Part shown: positions 5,021 to 6,011 of the stretch, in pieces
How the letters are laid out: the number at the start of each line of letters is the position of its first letter
How positions within the stretch are numbered: position 1 is the first letter of the stretch
Origin: Kiritimatiellales bacterium
GTDB lineage: Bacteria > Verrucomicrobiota > Kiritimatiellia > Kiritimatiellales > Pontiellaceae
DNA length: 6,011 bases
Assembly: GCA_013042165.1 (NCBI GenBank)
Contig: JABDQT010000284.1
Coordinates: forward strand, 1-6,011
Direction: 5' to 3'
Program-made: the position numbers and the translations under genes
Notes under the pieces: model-generated
What the model was told of the DNA's origin: nothing
The model's database searches: none
What the model saw: only the letters and a program-made list of their open reading frames with translations

Positions 5021-6011
5021 TTCAGGGTGGAAAGCTTGTCGCCAATGCGGTCGATGATCTCGCCGGCGAACTCGAGGCTGTCGCCATAATCCTCGAACTC
5101 CTCCCGCAGGAATCCGGTTAAATCACGCTGGTCGGCCAGCATACGCATCTGGCGCGCTCGTTTCTTGCATACCTTGGAAAGGGCGTCAGCACTATCGCTG
5201 ACATCCTTGCGGATCTGCTTGTTGGTGTTGTCGAGCTCGTGCTGGCTGGCGCGGCCTTTATCGCTGAGCCGTACAATGCGGTTGACCATAAGGTTGTGCG
5301 CGTTTGACCATCGGCGCAGGCTCATTTCCGCATTGTCTTCGTCACCCACACGCCCGAAGGGATCGGATGACCATTGCTCGATGATTTCGAAAATGGACTC
5401 GGTCATCTCTTCGTTCGTTCGGTACAGCTTGCCGTATCGCTTATTATACTGCTTCCAGTTAACGGTCGTCCATTCCATGTCGGTCAGGCGATAGCAAAAG
5501 CGCCGGGTCTGATTTTCAAACCGGGTGCCTTCCGTATCCTTTTTCTTGCGCGAGTATCGGACAAAGCTCGCAATGCCGACAACTTCCTTGCCCAGGTTCA
5601 ACACCGGGCTACCGCTGTTGCCCTTTACGAATTCAGCAGACACCTCGACGACATCCGCGCCGACACCGGTGATTTCGCCGTAGAGCTGGGTGGCCACCCC
5701 GCCGCCTTCACTGTTGCCGAATACAGCGATCGGTACACCCATCGAAAGATTCCTGGTGACCTCCAGGCCGTCTTCTTCGGCGAGGAGCAGTCGGGCGATA
5801 TCGCGTGTGGTGGAGAGCTCGACACTGCGCGGCCGAAGGACGTTGCCGGTGGCGGTCTTAAAGCTGATCTTATCGGCGCCCATGATGACATGCTGGTTGG
5901 TGAAGAGGTAGGTCTTGCCGTCCATCCGGGCAATGAAACCGCTGCCCGAGCTACGACCGCCCGGACCTTTGCAACTAATGATGACAAGGTGGTCGGAGAT
6001 ATCGTTGAAGC
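4993..6011 (-). CDS. Trypsin-like serine protease with a charged helical C-terminal region, N-terminus outside the window
   Basis: The frame stays open to the right edge: upstream of the Met codon at 5923-5925 there are 28 more codons without a stop, including a typical protease approach (SSGSGFIA just before MDGKTYLF). The gene therefore starts beyond 6011. Numbering from that Met, the catalytic triad is His12 in FTNQHV, Asp42 in TTRDIARLLL and Ser104 in GNSGSPV, followed by KEVVGIASF. This is the HtrA/trypsin-type chymotrypsin fold. Residues from about 165 to 310 are rich in charged residues, appear largely helical, and match no domain I recognise; there is no PDZ domain in the visible part. 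Signal peptide and location cannot be judged. The gene runs toward the menaquinone operon and ends inside mqnA, and I see no functional link to it. Confidence 0.85.
   Translation of the reverse strand, partial: FNDISDHLVIISCKGPGGRSSGSGFIARMDGKTYLFTNQHVIMGADKISFKTATGNVLRPRSVELSTTRDIARLLLAEEDGLEVTRNLSMGVPIAVFGNSEGGGVATQLYGEITGVGADVVEVSAEFVKGNSGSPVLNLGKEVVGIASFVRYSRKKKDTEGTRFENQTRRFCYRLTDMEWTTVNWKQYNKRYGKLYRTNEEMTESIFEIIEQWSSDPFGRVGDEDNAEMSLRRWSNAHNLMVNRIVRLSDKGRASQHELDNTNKQIRKDVSDSADALSKVCKKRARQMRMLADQRDLTGFLREEFEDYGDSLEFAGEIIDRIGDKLSTLNYFRFSKEK

Overview
The window holds most of a menaquinone (vitamin K2) biosynthesis operon of the futalosine type on the + strand, followed by a convergent trypsin-like protease gene on the - strand. 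In order: the 3' half of mqnD (1-405), a futalosine-hydrolase-like nucleosidase fused to a UbiA-type prenyltransferase (491-1879), a UbiX-type flavin prenyltransferase (1982-2542), a two-domain GxxExxY protein (2590-3432), the UbiE/MenG C-methyltransferase (3432-4151) and the chorismate dehydratase mqnA (4256-5020). The protease gene (4993-6011, complement) enters from the right edge and overlaps the end of mqnA by 28 bp. No RNA gene or CRISPR array was seen.

The enzymes fit one pathway. MqnA dehydrates chorismate, the nucleosidase domain acts on the futalosine-type intermediate, MqnD releases 1,4-dihydroxy-6-naphthoate, the UbiA domain adds the polyprenyl tail, UbiX supplies prenyl-FMN for a UbiD-type decarboxylase (not in the window), and MenG does the final methylation. 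mqnC, mqnE and ubiD are not in the window. The GxxExxY gene has no evident role in the pathway and is clearly AT-richer than its neighbours.

The unusual part is the intergenic DNA. Every junction between the pathway genes carries a copy of the same inverted repeat, with arms of about 24 nt (core CCAACGGATTGATGTAAA and its complement). Three copies are compact hairpins of 54-65 bp. In the fourth, between ubiX and menG, the same two arms stand 812 nt apart and enclose nearly all of the GxxExxY gene, whose last codons lie in the right arm. This suggests that GxxExxY gene plus arms is the full form of an element and the small hairpins are its empty derivatives, in the way REP/RAYT or MITE families relate to a coding partner. 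That is inference. The arms, positions and 15-nt phasing of GGAT/ATCC are directly visible.

Host: the futalosine pathway, high GC in the core genes, an intergenic repeat family and a GxxExxY protein would suit an environmental bacterium of the PVC group (Verrucomicrobiota, Kiritimatiellota or Lentisphaerota). This is a guess from gene content only.
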